This document shows positions 1 through 10,000 of a stretch of DNA of 64,000 nucleotides, in pieces. Numbering within the stretch: position 1 is the stretch's first letter; the number at the start of each line of letters is the position of its first letter. Source of the DNA: Nitrosospira multiformis (GTDB taxonomy: Bacteria > Pseudomonadota > Gammaproteobacteria > Burkholderiales > Nitrosomonadaceae); contig JAFKJB010000018.1 of the NCBI GenBank assembly GCA_017306155.1, forward strand, positions 1 to 64,000, read 5' to 3'. A program made the position numbers and the translations under genes. Below the pieces are notes generated by a model. It saw only the letters and a program-made list of their open reading frames with translations. It had not been told where the DNA came from and ran no database searches.

Positions 1-117
1 GGTCAGGGACGGCAAGAAACTGGACCCGTATCGATGGGGTCAATCTCAATCCGGAAAGAAAAGAAGCGACAACCGTCGGCCGGAAAACAACCCTCAAGCG
101 GGCGGCTTGAGATTTAT
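1..117. other. window edge, no assignable gene
   Basis: Short open stretches run off the left edge in two plus-strand frames and stop within about 180 bases. Neither translation was recognised. It could be the tail of an upstream gene or degraded DNA like that to its right. Confidence 0.3.
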
Positions 118-363
118 CTACAGGCGACAACTAGCTTGACAACCGCCGCGCCCGGACATAACCACGGCCACCGCTAGGCCGTGTTTTTCAATGGTAAACG
201 GTTCCCGCTGTACCCAGCATTTCCCTAAAGTTACTTGAAAGAAGCGGTCAAAAAAGCTGGGTATATTGGCGGTTGCGATGCTCAAAGTTTGTGCGACAAA
301 CGTTTGTTCAGAGAACACGGAACTAAAATTGCCAAAAAGGTGAAAGGAAGAATCCCGGAACAC
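118..363 (-). pseudogene. remnant of a Phd/YefM-type antitoxin
   Basis: On the minus strand the frame contains QREPFTIEKHGLAVAVVMS, which strongly resembles the conserved core of Phd/YefM (prevent-host-death) antitoxins. Upstream of it the matching residues (F-R-E-M-L-G-T) appear to sit in another frame, and after the core the sequence turns into Gly/Cys-rich nonsense. I read this as a frameshifted, C-terminally degraded antitoxin. No intact toxin gene is visible next to it. The motif is seen directly; the pseudogene status is inference. Confidence 0.4.
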
Positions 364-456
364 TCACAGTCTTCGTCAGGCACATTTCCGACGTCATGCG
401 CACCATTCGGCGGTATCGAATGGAGTTTTGGTCATAAGTGTGGGCTGGGCTTGTAA

Positions 457-1191
457 CTATTTTTCCCAATGCGCCCGAAGCACCTCGGAAATCGATCGTG
501 GTCGTTCTACTATTGCCCAGTGACCGGCTCCATGCTCAATGTAAAGCTCGGCTCTATGTTTCTCGGCAAAACGACGGGCAACAAGCAACGAAACGTAAGG
601 ATCCTCTGATCCCCAAATCAGTAGCCCGAACTTCGGTAGGTTTTCAAGGCGTTCAACCCAGTCGCCATTAAATCGGAGCGCATTGGCGGAGCGATAAAGC
701 GTAAGGATTGATTGACGCATATATGGATGCCAGGCGGAGGCTTCCTGCTTTGCAATGTCCCGAGGGAGACCGCTTAGCCGAAAGATAATTTCCATCATTT
801 TCTTTGGCGAAAGAGCCATCGCAACTTCACCTGCAAGTGGAGTATTCCAAATACGTGCGACAGCGTGACCTCGGTAGCGTGGATCAATCGCACCCCCCGA
901 AATCGCCCATGATTTGATCAAGTCTGGCCTTAGAGAAACAGCCCTCAGCGTCAGTAGCGCACCCCAGTCGTGTCCGAATATATCTATTGGTCCGAACTTC
1001 GCATATCTTTCCTCAAGTAATTGGACCAACCATTCCGCGTATTCGTCCTTGGTACATTGAAACCCCTCGGAAGGGAGAGTGGAAAACCCTGGCAAACAGG
1101 GTGTCAGCACATCCTCGCCAAGTGCTTCCAGCAAAGCGCTCCAAATCTTGGGCGTATCTGGCACTCCATGCAGAAAAACACGACTGCTCAT
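457..1191 (-). CDS. alpha/beta hydrolase, haloalkane dehalogenase/epoxide hydrolase-like
   Basis: About 245 residues if translation starts at the internal ATG (MSSRVFLHG); an upstream in-frame start would add 12 residues. The protein opens with the oxyanion-hole motif FLHGVPD. It has the nucleophile elbow GHDWGA, where the nucleophile is Asp rather than Ser, then GSEDPY (acid) and GAGHW (His). An Asp nucleophile is typical of haloalkane or haloacetate dehalogenases and epoxide hydrolases, so C-halogen or epoxide hydrolysis in the cytoplasm is likely. No signal peptide is seen and the substrate is unknown. It stands alone between two decayed regions, which hints at acquisition as accessory DNA. 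Confidence 0.8.
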   Translation of the reverse strand: MSSRVFLHGVPDTPKIWSALLEALGEDVLTPCLPGFSTLPSEGFQCTKDEYAEWLVQLLEERYAKFGPIDIFGHDWGALLTLRAVSLRPDLIKSWAISGGAIDPRYRGHAVARIWNTPLAGEVAMALSPKKMMEIIFRLSGLPRDIAKQEASAWHPYMRQSILTLYRSANALRFNGDWVERLENLPKFGLLIWGSEDPYVSLLVARRFAEKHRAELYIEHGAGHWAIVERPRSISEVLRAHWEK

Positions 1192-1350
1192 CTGAGCCTG
1201 ATCTGTCCTACAGTTTCTCTCTCGCATTCATTTGAGTTTTTGAACGCTAATTTGGCGGGTATGGCTCGGCGCGTAATACCTATTATTGAACGCCGCCGTG
1301 CTTTGAAGGGGCAAGTAATATACCGGACACGATAAAAGCGATGAGTGGGT

Positions 1351-1458
1351 ATGCAGGAGTTCCAAGCTTGGCTCGCTGGGCCGCCGCGGTTCGCAGTCGC
1401 ATTCCAGCCCCAGGAATGCTACAACTACTTCGCCAACTCCGGATATTTATCTAATTAA
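1351..1458 (+). mobile_element. IS630-family transposase C-terminal remnant
   Basis: A short frame ends in FQPQECYNYFANSGYLSN followed by TAA. This closely resembles the C-terminus of IS630-type transposases, which end in a (T/S)PxEC.NYFA..GY pattern. No upstream catalytic DDE region is present and no terminal inverted repeats were recognised, so only the tail remains. It lies in the otherwise gene-free stretch 1192-1551, next to the degraded region at the left end of the window. Confidence 0.55.
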
Positions 1459-1551
1459 ACGAGAATGCTCTCTAAATTCGTGCTGCCGTCTATACCGGAG
1501 GCTATGTTTGACGCCTGTTTTTGCTACTTCATATGCGCTGACCATGCACCT

Positions 1552-2940
1552 TCATGAACCAAGAGGAAATTCTATGACCACCTCGAGCCCTGACGAAGCA
1601 TGCACAGCGTTCAGCGTCAAACGTCCGGCGTGAAGCAGAACGATCTCACGGGCAATCGCAAGACCAAGCCCGCTTCCACCGGAGCGGGAGGATGAGGTCC
1701 GATAAAAACGCTCGATGGCTTGCTGCCGTTGTTCATCAGGAATGCCTGGCCCATCATCCTCGATCGTCAGTATGAAATGACTGTCATCCATTTTGCCCGC
1801 AACATGGACATATCCTCCCTTCTGATTATAGCGAATTGCATTGTCGACAAGATTGGCGAGCATCTGTTCGAGCATGTGCCTATTCCCAAGGAGCGGAGGT
1901 ATTGCATCCGCAAAATCGATGGTGATGTCGATTTCCTTGTTGAGTGCTTCCGGCACGAACCATGCCACAGTTTCCCGGGTGGTATCTGCTATATCCAGTG
2001 GCTCCATTGCGACGGTCATGGAATGGCCTGCTTCCGCGCGACTGAGATCAAGTAATTGATTTGTCAATCGTGCGAGGCGTTTTGATGCAGAATCGAGTTT
2101 GCCAAGAATCACCTGCATTTCCCCTGGGTCGCGTGTACGTAACGCCACCTCGACTTGCGTTCGCAGTGTTGTTACCGGTGTGCGCAATTGATGTGCCGCA
2201 TCAGCTATGAAACGACGCTGGCTATCGAGCATTACATTGAGACGTGCCATTAAGTCATTGATGGCATGAACCTGCTCATGAACCTCAGCAGGCAGTGATT
2301 TATCGTCGAGGGGACTCAGATCGTCATAAGTTTTATGGGTTATGGCATCCCTGACCCACATCAGGGGTGCTATGCCATGTCCGACACCGGTCCACATCAA
2401 AATGACAATACCGGACAGAAACAGGAACTGCGGCCCAATCATATAACGAAGCACCTCGTCAGCGAGGATATTTCGTTTTTCCAGCGTCTCTGCGACACGG
2501 ATCGTAAGGTATCCCGTCTCTGCTGTGCCGCCCAGGGTGCGTTCTGCGACGCGCACAGCTCGTTCATCTACGGAGCTGTCGTAAAACATCGTCTTGTTCG
2601 AAAGCAGGGCAGATCCATGAGAGGTCGGCACCATGCGGTTGCCCACGTGAAGGGTTCCCCGCTCATCCGTAATCGAATAATAGATGTGATCCACTTTATC
2701 GAATTTGACCATTCTGTTGGCGGCCGCCGGAAGGTCGATACGAAAATCTCCATGCTCTACGCTTACCTGTGCTGCCAAGGTTTCGACGGTATCTTCAAGG
2801 GCATGATCATAGGCCATGCCAGCAAAATATATGATAATAGCGTATGTTGCCCATATCCATATCCCTGTCAGAAGCATGATCGGGGGCAATAGCCAGAGCA
2901 GCAATCGCTGTCGTAATGAAAGCCGATCAGACCGCATCAT
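1552..2940 (-). CDS. two-component sensor histidine kinase (TctE/QseC type)
   Basis: A 462-residue inner-membrane sensor kinase. TM1 is at about 12-38. A periplasmic domain of the 2CSK_N type runs to about 165, followed by TM2 and a HAMP-like linker. The H-box FIADAAHQLRTPVTT carries the phosphorylatable His, the N-box is NLVDNAIRYN, and the G-boxes are EDDGPGIPDE and GGSGLGLAIA. The start ATG overlaps the end of the response-regulator gene by 14 bases, so the pair is co-translated. The pair is divergent from the RND metal-efflux operon starting near 4.3 kb. By analogy with CusRS/CzcRS it may sense periplasmic metal and control that pump; the link is inferred from position. Confidence 0.9.
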   Translation of the reverse strand: MMRSDRLSLRQRLLLWLLPPIMLLTGIWIWATYAIIIYFAGMAYDHALEDTVETLAAQVSVEHGDFRIDLPAAANRMVKFDKVDHIYYSITDERGTLHVGNRMVPTSHGSALLSNKTMFYDSSVDERAVRVAERTLGGTAETGYLTIRVAETLEKRNILADEVLRYMIGPQFLFLSGIVILMWTGVGHGIAPLMWVRDAITHKTYDDLSPLDDKSLPAEVHEQVHAINDLMARLNVMLDSQRRFIADAAHQLRTPVTTLRTQVEVALRTRDPGEMQVILGKLDSASKRLARLTNQLLDLSRAEAGHSMTVAMEPLDIADTTRETVAWFVPEALNKEIDITIDFADAIPPLLGNRHMLEQMLANLVDNAIRYNQKGGYVHVAGKMDDSHFILTIEDDGPGIPDEQRQQAIERFYRTSSSRSGGSGLGLAIAREIVLLHAGRLTLNAVHASSGLEVVIEFPLGS

Positions 2941-3598
2941 GGCGTTCCATCAGATATCCAAGCCCGTGAATGGTCCGAATGCTGATGCCATGGGGTTCAA
3001 GTTTTTTCCGCAGACGATGGATATAGACCTCGATATTGTTGGCGCCAATCTCACGATTCCATTCGCTGATTTGCTGGGTGAGCCGTGCCTTGATTACAAC
3101 CTCTCCGGCTCGTTTCATCAATGCTTCCAGTAAGGTGATCTCCCGGATGGAAAAATCGATACGATTGCCGTTCATAAACACCTGTTTGGTTGCAGGATCA
3201 AGTTTGAGCGGGCCATTCATCAGATGCACCATTCCGCCGGATGAACGCCTGATTAATGCCTGGATGCGAGCTTCCAACTCCGGTAAAGAGAATGGCTTGA
3301 CGAGGTAATCATCGGCACCGCTCTTCAATCCAAGGATGCGTTGATCAACCCCATCTCTTGCAGTAAGAATCAGAACGGGTGTTGAATCCCGCCGTCCGCG
3401 CATCATCCGCAGTAATTCCATTCCATCAAGATCCGGTAGTTCAAGGTCGAGAACCACGAGATCATAGGCGCCGACCGACAATGCCGTTATCGCCTCCGAA
3501 GCGTTGCTGACCGGATCGATTCCATATCCCGCAAAGGACAATGCCTGAATCAGCGTATCTCGAAGATCATCGTCATCTTCGATCAGCAAAAGTCTCAT
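2927..3598 (-). CDS. OmpR/PhoB-family response regulator
   Basis: About 223 residues from MRLLLIEDDDDLRD; an earlier in-frame start would add 18 residues unlike the family N-terminus. The receiver domain has the acidic pocket EDDDD, phospho-acceptor Asp in VVLDLELPD, the conserved Thr in LILTARD and Lys in LVKPF. The C-terminal winged helix ends with the recognition region NNIEVYIHRLRKKL and the wing IRTIHGLGYLME. It is first in a two-gene operon with the overlapping kinase gene and is transcribed away from the metal-efflux genes. Target genes cannot be read from the sequence; the divergent efflux operon is the obvious candidate. Confidence 0.92.
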   Translation of the reverse strand: MRLLLIEDDDDLRDTLIQALSFAGYGIDPVSNASEAITALSVGAYDLVVLDLELPDLDGMELLRMMRGRRDSTPVLILTARDGVDQRILGLKSGADDYLVKPFSLPELEARIQALIRRSSGGMVHLMNGPLKLDPATKQVFMNGNRIDFSIREITLLEALMKRAGEVVIKARLTQQISEWNREIGANNIEVYIHRLRKKLEPHGISIRTIHGLGYLMERHDAV

Positions 3599-3889
3599 AG
3601 AAAATACACTCGTTAAAGTACATCTGATTATCATATGGCATACCGGCTGCACTCCCTCACTCTTTTAGCTGCACTTGGTCCTTACCAGAGAGGCTTACTT
3701 TATCGATTAGTCGTTGGTATCCGGAAAATACCGCTAGGCTCAGTCCACGTCATCTCGTCGGTTGAGTTCCGGCCGGTTTATGCAGTCATTCGTGACTTGT
3801 AAGAACTTTTTAAGGTCAGATTCATTATGCTTTTACTAATTTACTGGATTGTCTAGGCAGTACAGATTTGATCAAGGGCTACATTAACC

Positions 3890-4135
3890 ATGAGAATGGA
3901 TATGGACAGGAATCACGAGGATTGGCGTTCATTCTGGGTGCTTGAGATAGCTTCCCGAACGGCAGTACATCAATCCGGCATCATAGCGCGAGTAACCCGC
4001 TCACCAGATAATCCAAAAGTTGTCAGTATTTTCATTGAAAATACTAACAACCTGGATTTATCCCGCTGGAACTTGGGGGATATTTCCACGCAAGCAATAG
4101 CATTATTGCTGGAAAGAAGTTTTGAACGTGCTTGA
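3890..4135 (+). CDS. hypothetical protein, 81 aa
   Basis: A short frame between the two-component genes and the efflux operon. The product is soluble, with no signal peptide or membrane segment. The middle (ARVTRSPDNPKVVSIFIEN) looks like ordinary protein rather than shadow sequence. Three Met codons lie in the first six residues and no clear Shine-Dalgarno decides the start. I do not recognise a family. It could be a small gene in the efflux regulon or a chance frame. Confidence 0.35.
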   Translation: MRMDMDRNHEDWRSFWVLEIASRTAVHQSGIIARVTRSPDNPKVVSIFIENTNNLDLSRWNLGDISTQAIALLLERSFERA

Positions 4136-4233
4136 AGGCGTATGAGAGGCATTTTCGTAGTGCAAGAATTATCCGGACAAATAGATCAGAGCCGTGCTTA
4201 TTGATCCGGCCAGAAAATACCATGAATCTCGTC

Positions 4234-4254
4234 ATTCCAGGCTTGACCTGGAAT
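4234..4254. repeat. small palindromic repeat
   Basis: ATTCCAGG and CCTGGAAT form a perfect 8-bp stem around CTTGA, flanked by GTC and CCAG. This resembles the dispersed small intergenic palindromes found in many proteobacterial genomes. It lies just before the efflux operon and inside a longer open frame, which argues that the first outer-membrane gene starts downstream of it. Confidence 0.6.
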
Positions 4255-4355
4255 CCAGCCAAATCAATAATGGCGCGCTTGAATGTCACCAAGAGATGCA
4301 TCCTGGAGTACGAGTTGATCGTGAGCGAGCCGATGTGCTTAATCTTCTGAGCAGT

Positions 4356-5735
4356 GTGTTGCCTGCGGTACGAATTGTTCTGGGGGTCATGCTGTTTTCG
4401 TGTATATCGGCAATGCTTCACGCAGCTTCTCTCCCGATTCAGGCAGAACCTGCAAAAGAGGAATTTTCCGTCACCGAACAACAGGCGATCGCACTGTTCT
4501 ATCAGCGCAATCTCAGCCTGATTGCGGCACGGCTCAATATCAATGTTGCCGAGGCCGAGCAGATCATTGCCGCGGCAATTCCCAACCCAGTGTTCAGTTT
4601 CGCTGTTTCCGAACTGGCCCCGAAGGCATTCGCGCGGGAAAGCCGCGGCCTGGCGGTGCCGGCCTTCATACCAATGATCGAACAACTCATCGTGACGGCG
4701 GGAAAACGACGCCTGCGGATAGAAAGCAGTGAACTTGCCACCGAAGCCGTGAATTTTGATGTGCAGGATGTTTTGCGCACGCTCACCAACGAAGTGCGAC
4801 GCAGTTTTTACACTCTCCTGCTGGCGCAAAAAACCATCGCGGTCGTCAAGGATAACCTTGAGCACTATCGCGAGATCCTGAGAGTCAATGACGTCAGGCT
4901 GCGCGTGGGGGATGTCGCCGCGATGGATTTTATCCGTATCGAAGTGGAAAATCTGAAGGTTCAGGGTGATCTGGACCAGGCACAGGCGGCATTGAATCAG
5001 GCGCGCGCCGATCTCCTTCTTCTGCTGGCCTGGCCCGAAAACAGCATAGAGATCAGTGCAGTGGAAGCCTGGCCCAAGGCAGCTCCCGAGATCACGATGA
5101 TCCCCCGGGATGAATTGATTCAACGCGCGCTGGACCGCCGGCCCGATATACGCGCCGCCCGGACGCGCATCGCCCAAGCCAGGAAAGTGCTGACTCTGGC
5201 GCAGCGGGAGGTGATTCCGGATGTGACCATAGGCGCCTGGTATGACCAGGATCAGGGTAACCAGTTCGCCCGTACCGGCGGCTTCAGCGTCAGCATGCCG
5301 ATTCCCCTGTTCTATCAGCAAAAAGGTGAAATCTCCAGGGCGCGCGCAGGTGTTTCGAGCTCTGAACTGGGGTTGGCTCAGGCCGAGCAGGGCGTGCGTG
5401 CTGAAGTCATGAAGGCCTTTTCGTCATGGCAAAGCACCGACGCCATAGCCAGGCGCTTTGAAACCTCCATCGTCCAGAGGATTGAAACCTTGCGCAAATC
5501 GCAGGAACTCGCGTATCAGAAGGGTGCGGTAGGCGTCCTGAATCTGATCGATGCCGAGCGCAGTTACAAAGCAATAATGCTGGATTATTACACCGCGCTG
5601 GCAAACCGCAGCAAAGCCTGGGCTGATTTGCTGATGGCATACGGTGAGGAAATCGGAAATCCGCGCTATCAATCCGGCAGCAACCAGGATGATTGGCAGT
5701 CGACGCGTTCGCGGCAGGTGAATTTCGGTAAATAA
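4356..5735 (+). CDS. outer-membrane efflux protein, TolC/CusC/CzcC family
   Basis: Outer-membrane channel of a tripartite heavy-metal RND pump. I place the start at a GTG giving a classical signal peptide (MLPAVRIVLGVMLF... to about HAAS); ATG at 4389 is the alternative. The longer frame upstream reads through a palindromic repeat. The mature part has the two TolC-type halves, each with long helical segments rich in Ala, Gln and Arg (e.g. ADLLLLLAWPENS, RPDIRAARTRIAQARK). There is no lipobox, unlike CusC. It is followed after about 115 bases by the adaptor and then the pump gene, so this is the first gene of a C-B-A operon. Confidence 0.88.
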   Translation: MLPAVRIVLGVMLFSCISAMLHAASLPIQAEPAKEEFSVTEQQAIALFYQRNLSLIAARLNINVAEAEQIIAAAIPNPVFSFAVSELAPKAFARESRGLAVPAFIPMIEQLIVTAGKRRLRIESSELATEAVNFDVQDVLRTLTNEVRRSFYTLLLAQKTIAVVKDNLEHYREILRVNDVRLRVGDVAAMDFIRIEVENLKVQGDLDQAQAALNQARADLLLLLAWPENSIEISAVEAWPKAAPEITMIPRDELIQRALDRRPDIRAARTRIAQARKVLTLAQREVIPDVTIGAWYDQDQGNQFARTGGFSVSMPIPLFYQQKGEISRARAGVSSSELGLAQAEQGVRAEVMKAFSSWQSTDAIARRFETSIVQRIETLRKSQELAYQKGAVGVLNLIDAERSYKAIMLDYYTALANRSKAWADLLMAYGEEIGNPRYQSGSNQDDWQSTRSRQVNFGK

Positions 5736-5850
5736 CCCTTTGCAGCCTGGCGTGGCTTTTATCCCATCTGCCTGATCCTGACAGTCCGCATCCTGCATCA
5801 TTCCTCCATGAAGCTGATCCACAGCCCCGCCTGAACGGCTTGAATATGAA

Positions 5851-7005
5851 ATGAAATTACACCTTGTCATTCAGCTTTCGACAGGATTGCTGTGCCTGTC
5901 CCTGCTGGCCTGCCAGCAGCAAAACAACGGCGAACCGCAACAAACGGCTGTTCCTCCTCCCGCAGACGAGGTGATATTGCGGCCGGAATCGCCCAAGCGT
6001 CAGCATATCGAGGAGGCCGTTGTCGAACCCGTTCAGCGGCCATTGATGGATCCCGTCACGGGCAAGATTACCTATGACGAAATTCACACTGCGCGTGTCT
6101 CCTCGCCGATTGCCGGACGCGTAATCGGCGACATTGTCCCATTGGGAGCATTAGTTCGCAAAGGCGACACGCTGGCGGTGCTGGATAGCCCGGACCTTGG
6201 AGAAGCGCAATCCGCTTACGCGAGCGCCGTGGCCGATCTGAATCTCGCCGAGAGGAATTTTCAGCGATTGCAGGAGTTATATGATAATGGCATTGCGCCG
6301 CGCAAAGAGCACGAGCAGGCCGAAGATAATCTGACACGCATGCGCAGCGAGGCCGAACGGGCCAGGCTCAAGCTCGCAAACCTGGGGGCGCGTCCAGGAC
6401 GAATGGATAACCGCTTTTCCCTGCGTGCACCCATCCCGGGAACGGTCACGGAACGCGCTATCAATCCTGGAATGGAAGTCAGGCCGGACCTCGCTGCACC
6501 GCTGTTTGTCATTTCCAACCTGCGCCAGTTATGGGTACAGATGGATATTTTCGAGAAGGATATTGGCCTGATTCATGTGGGTACCAAAATTCTGCTTAAG
6601 GTGCCAGCGTATCCCAATGAGAATTTTACCGCAACCGTCAGCTACATCAGTCAGGTGGTGGACGAAAGCTCGCGTACGGTGAAAGTGCGCTGCATTCTGC
6701 CTAATGAGGATGGCCGCCTGCTACCCTCCATGTTTGCCACCATCGATGTCCAAAGCGATCCGGGCGATTTCGCAATTGTCGTGCCACTGACGGCACTGTT
6801 TACCGAGAACGAATCCGACTGGGTCTATGTGAACATCGGAGATTATCACTACCGCCAGCACCCGGTTAAAGTAGGTTTGCGTCTCAAGGACCGCGCCGTA
6901 ATTCTTGAGGGTTTGAAGCCGGGTGAGGGCCTGGTCGTGCACGGCGCCCTGTTGTTGCGCACCGAGCAGGATGCCGTGCATCAAACCGGGGAAAACCACC
7001 CGTGA
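5851..7005 (+). CDS. RND efflux periplasmic adaptor (membrane fusion protein), CusB/CzcB type
   Basis: A 384-residue adaptor. The N-terminus is a lipoprotein signal with lipobox LSLLAC, so it should be anchored in the inner membrane facing the periplasm. A lipoyl/barrel-sandwich half (VSSPIAGRVIGDIVPLGALV) is followed by an alpha-helical hairpin of about 70 residues, the second lipoyl half (FSLRAPIPGTVTERAINPG), then beta-barrel and membrane-proximal domains. No His- or Met-rich metal-binding N-terminal extension is seen, so the metal cannot be told from this gene. Its TGA overlaps the GTG start of the pump gene (GTGA), which indicates translational coupling. Confidence 0.92.
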   Translation: MKLHLVIQLSTGLLCLSLLACQQQNNGEPQQTAVPPPADEVILRPESPKRQHIEEAVVEPVQRPLMDPVTGKITYDEIHTARVSSPIAGRVIGDIVPLGALVRKGDTLAVLDSPDLGEAQSAYASAVADLNLAERNFQRLQELYDNGIAPRKEHEQAEDNLTRMRSEAERARLKLANLGARPGRMDNRFSLRAPIPGTVTERAINPGMEVRPDLAAPLFVISNLRQLWVQMDIFEKDIGLIHVGTKILLKVPAYPNENFTATVSYISQVVDESSRTVKVRCILPNEDGRLLPSMFATIDVQSDPGDFAIVVPLTALFTENESDWVYVNIGDYHYRQHPVKVGLRLKDRAVILEGLKPGEGLVVHGALLLRTEQDAVHQTGENHP

Positions 7006-10000
7006 CTTATAAAATCATTGCGTTCTGCCTCCAGCAGCGCCTGCTGGTCCTTATTGCATCGGGATTGCTGGCGGCTATCGGCCTGTTATCGTTCGAGCGT
7101 CTGCCAATACAACCCTTCCCGGACGTACAGAATGTTTTCGTACAGGTCGTGACGCAATACCCGGGACAGGCCCCCGAAGAGGTGGAAAAGCTCGTCACCC
7201 TGCCGATCGAAAAGGAAATGAATGGCCTGCTCGACCTGATCAACATACGCTCAGTATCCATTTTCGGCTTGTCGGTGGTAACGCTGACCTTTGACGATGC
7301 CGCCGAGGATTATTTTTCACGGCAGCAAGTGCTGGAGCGGTTGAAATCCGTACATCTGCCAGCGGATACCAGGCCTCTGCTCGGACCCCTGTCAACCGGT
7401 ACAGGCGAAATCTATCGCTACCGTCTGGAAGCCCCCGGGGTTCCGCTGGTGGAACAGCGCGCGCTGCAGGATTGGGTAATCGAACGTACGATTCGCTCCG
7501 TCCATGGCGTAGCGGATGTGGTGGCCTTCGGCGGCGGCATCAAGGAATACCAGGTTCAGGTGGATCCAAACAAACTCAGGAATTACAAGCTGACGATTAC
7601 CGATGTCTATGCTGCCATCAACGCCAACAATGCCAATATCGGCGGCGGCTACATCGACCATGGCAGCGAAGCATTGGTGGTTCGCGGCGCGGGCCTGCTG
7701 AAATCACTGGAAGAAATTGGCAATATCGTTATCGCCAGCAACCAGGAGGGAGTTCCCGTTTTTGTCAAGAATGTCGCCGAGGTGGTCATCGGCCCTGCGC
7801 CCCACACGGGACTGGTCGGTTTCAACGAGCATGACAGCGTGGTTGAAGGGATTGTCCTGCTGATCAAGGGCAAGGACGCGAATGAAGTATTGAAAGGCGT
7901 CAAGGCCAAAATCGAATTTCTCAATAATCACGGACTGCCGCCTGGCATCAAGATCATTCCCTTTTACGACCGAACTGAACTGGTGCGGCACACCGTTCAT
8001 ACGGTCGAGCACAATATGTTGCTAGGCGCAACACTCGTGCTGGCGATACTGGTTATTTTCCTTCGCCGGTTATGGGCCGCGTTGGTAGTGATCATCGTCA
8101 TTCCGATGTCCTTGCTGTTCGCGTTTATCCTGATTGAAACCTGGCATATTTCCGCCAATCTCATTTCGCTTGGCGCGATCGACTTCGGCCTGATTGTGGA
8201 TGCGGCGATCGTGCTGGTCGAAGCGGTGATGGTCAAGGTAACGCTGGAAATGCGCCAGCACGCTACTGCGGCGCACATGCGGCAATCGATGCTCATCACT
8301 GCGGCGGAGATGTCCCGGCCCATGCTGTTTTCCCAGGCTGTCGTAATCGTCGCTTTTCTGCCGATTTTCACCTTCCAGCGGGTTGAGGCGAAAATCTTCT
8401 CTCCGATGGCCTATACGCTCACTTTCGCCATGCTGGGTTCCCTGATCATCAGCCTGACCCTGATACCTGTACTATTGAGTTATATGCTGGGGCCAAAGCT
8501 CACGGAGTCGCATAATTCCCTGGTGCACGCCATGGAACAGCGCTATCACAAATTACTGGAAGCGGTATTGGCTAAGCCCAGAAAGTTGTTCATAGCCGCG
8601 GGCGCGGCCCTGGCTTTGGTACTGGCTTCCACGCCGCTGATCGGCACCGAATTCATGCCCAAGCTCGACGAGGGAAATATATGGCTGACCATTACCTTGC
8701 CCACGCCTGTTTCATTGGACAGGGCAAAACGGCTGGAGGAAAAGATACGGGCAAGCATACTCGAATTCCCCGAGGTCAAGTCCGTGCTCACACAACTTGG
8801 GCGTCCTGAGGATGGCACCGACCCCAAAGGTTTTAATAATCTGGAACTTCTCATCGATCTCAAGCCGAAGGAAACCTGGCGGTATGGCAAGAAAGACGAT
8901 CTGGTCAAGGCCATGAATAAGCGCCTGCAAGTATTCCCTGGCCTGCTGCTTAATTTCTCACAGGTGATCCAGGACAATGTCGAAGAGGCAATTTCGGGGG
9001 TGAAGGGCGAAATCGCCATCAAGATTTTTGGCCAGGACCTGAAGATACTCCAGGAGAAAGCCAATCAGATTACAGGCATTCTGAGAACCATAAAGGGCGC
9101 TACTGACGTGGCTGCTGAACAGCAATCAGGACTGGCTCAGCTCGTTATCTCCATAGACCGGTCTAAAATTGCCCGCTATGGTATTAATATTTCCAACGTA
9201 GAAGATGTAATCGCCATGGCCGTCGGCGGCAAGGCGGCAACGCAAATTCTTGAAGGAGAGCGGCGCTTCGACGTCACTGTGCGGTTGACTGCGGTGACGC
9301 GCGATTCAGTGGGCGCCATTGAGGATATAACGGTTTTATCGCCCAATGGCGGGCGCATTCCGTTAGCCGAACTGGCCGAGATCAAGGTCAATCAGGGGGC
9401 TTCCCGCATCGGCAGGGAAGATAACATGCGGCGTATCGCCATCAAATGTAACCTGATCGGGCGCGATCAAGGGAGTTTCGTCGCAGAGGCGCAAAAAAAA
9501 GTCGCGCAGCAGGTTCAACTGGCGCCAGGTTACGACATTGTCTGGAGTGGCCAGTTCGAGAATCAGCAGCGCGCGATGAAACGGCTGTCGTTTATTGTAC
9601 CCGTCAGTCTGATTCTGATTTTCCTCTTGCTGTTCTGGACATTCCGGTCGGCCAAGCATGCATCGCTCATTGTCATGAATGTGCCGTTCGCGCTGATCGG
9701 CGGCCTGGTCGCCCTCCTGCTGACAGGCATTCACCTGAGTGTATCGGCAGCGGTAGGTTTTGTTGCCTTATTTGGAATCGCCGTGCAAAATGGGGTGATC
9801 CTGATATCTAAAGTCAACCTGCTCAGGCGGGAGGGGCTTTCTCCATATGAAGCCATTCTGCAAGGCTCCGTCAGCCGCCTGCGGCCGGTCGTGATGACGG
9901 CCCTCGTGGCGATGCTGGGGCTGCTGCCTGCGGCGCTTTCCACCAGCGTGGGAGCGGAAGCTGTCAAACCTTTTGCGACGGTCATTATCGGCGGCCTCAT

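Noticed and set aside
4044..5321. Long minus-strand frame of 425 codons
   Set aside because: It lies antisense to the outer-membrane efflux gene, which has clear TolC-family features; the minus frame is His/Gln-rich shadow sequence without motifs.
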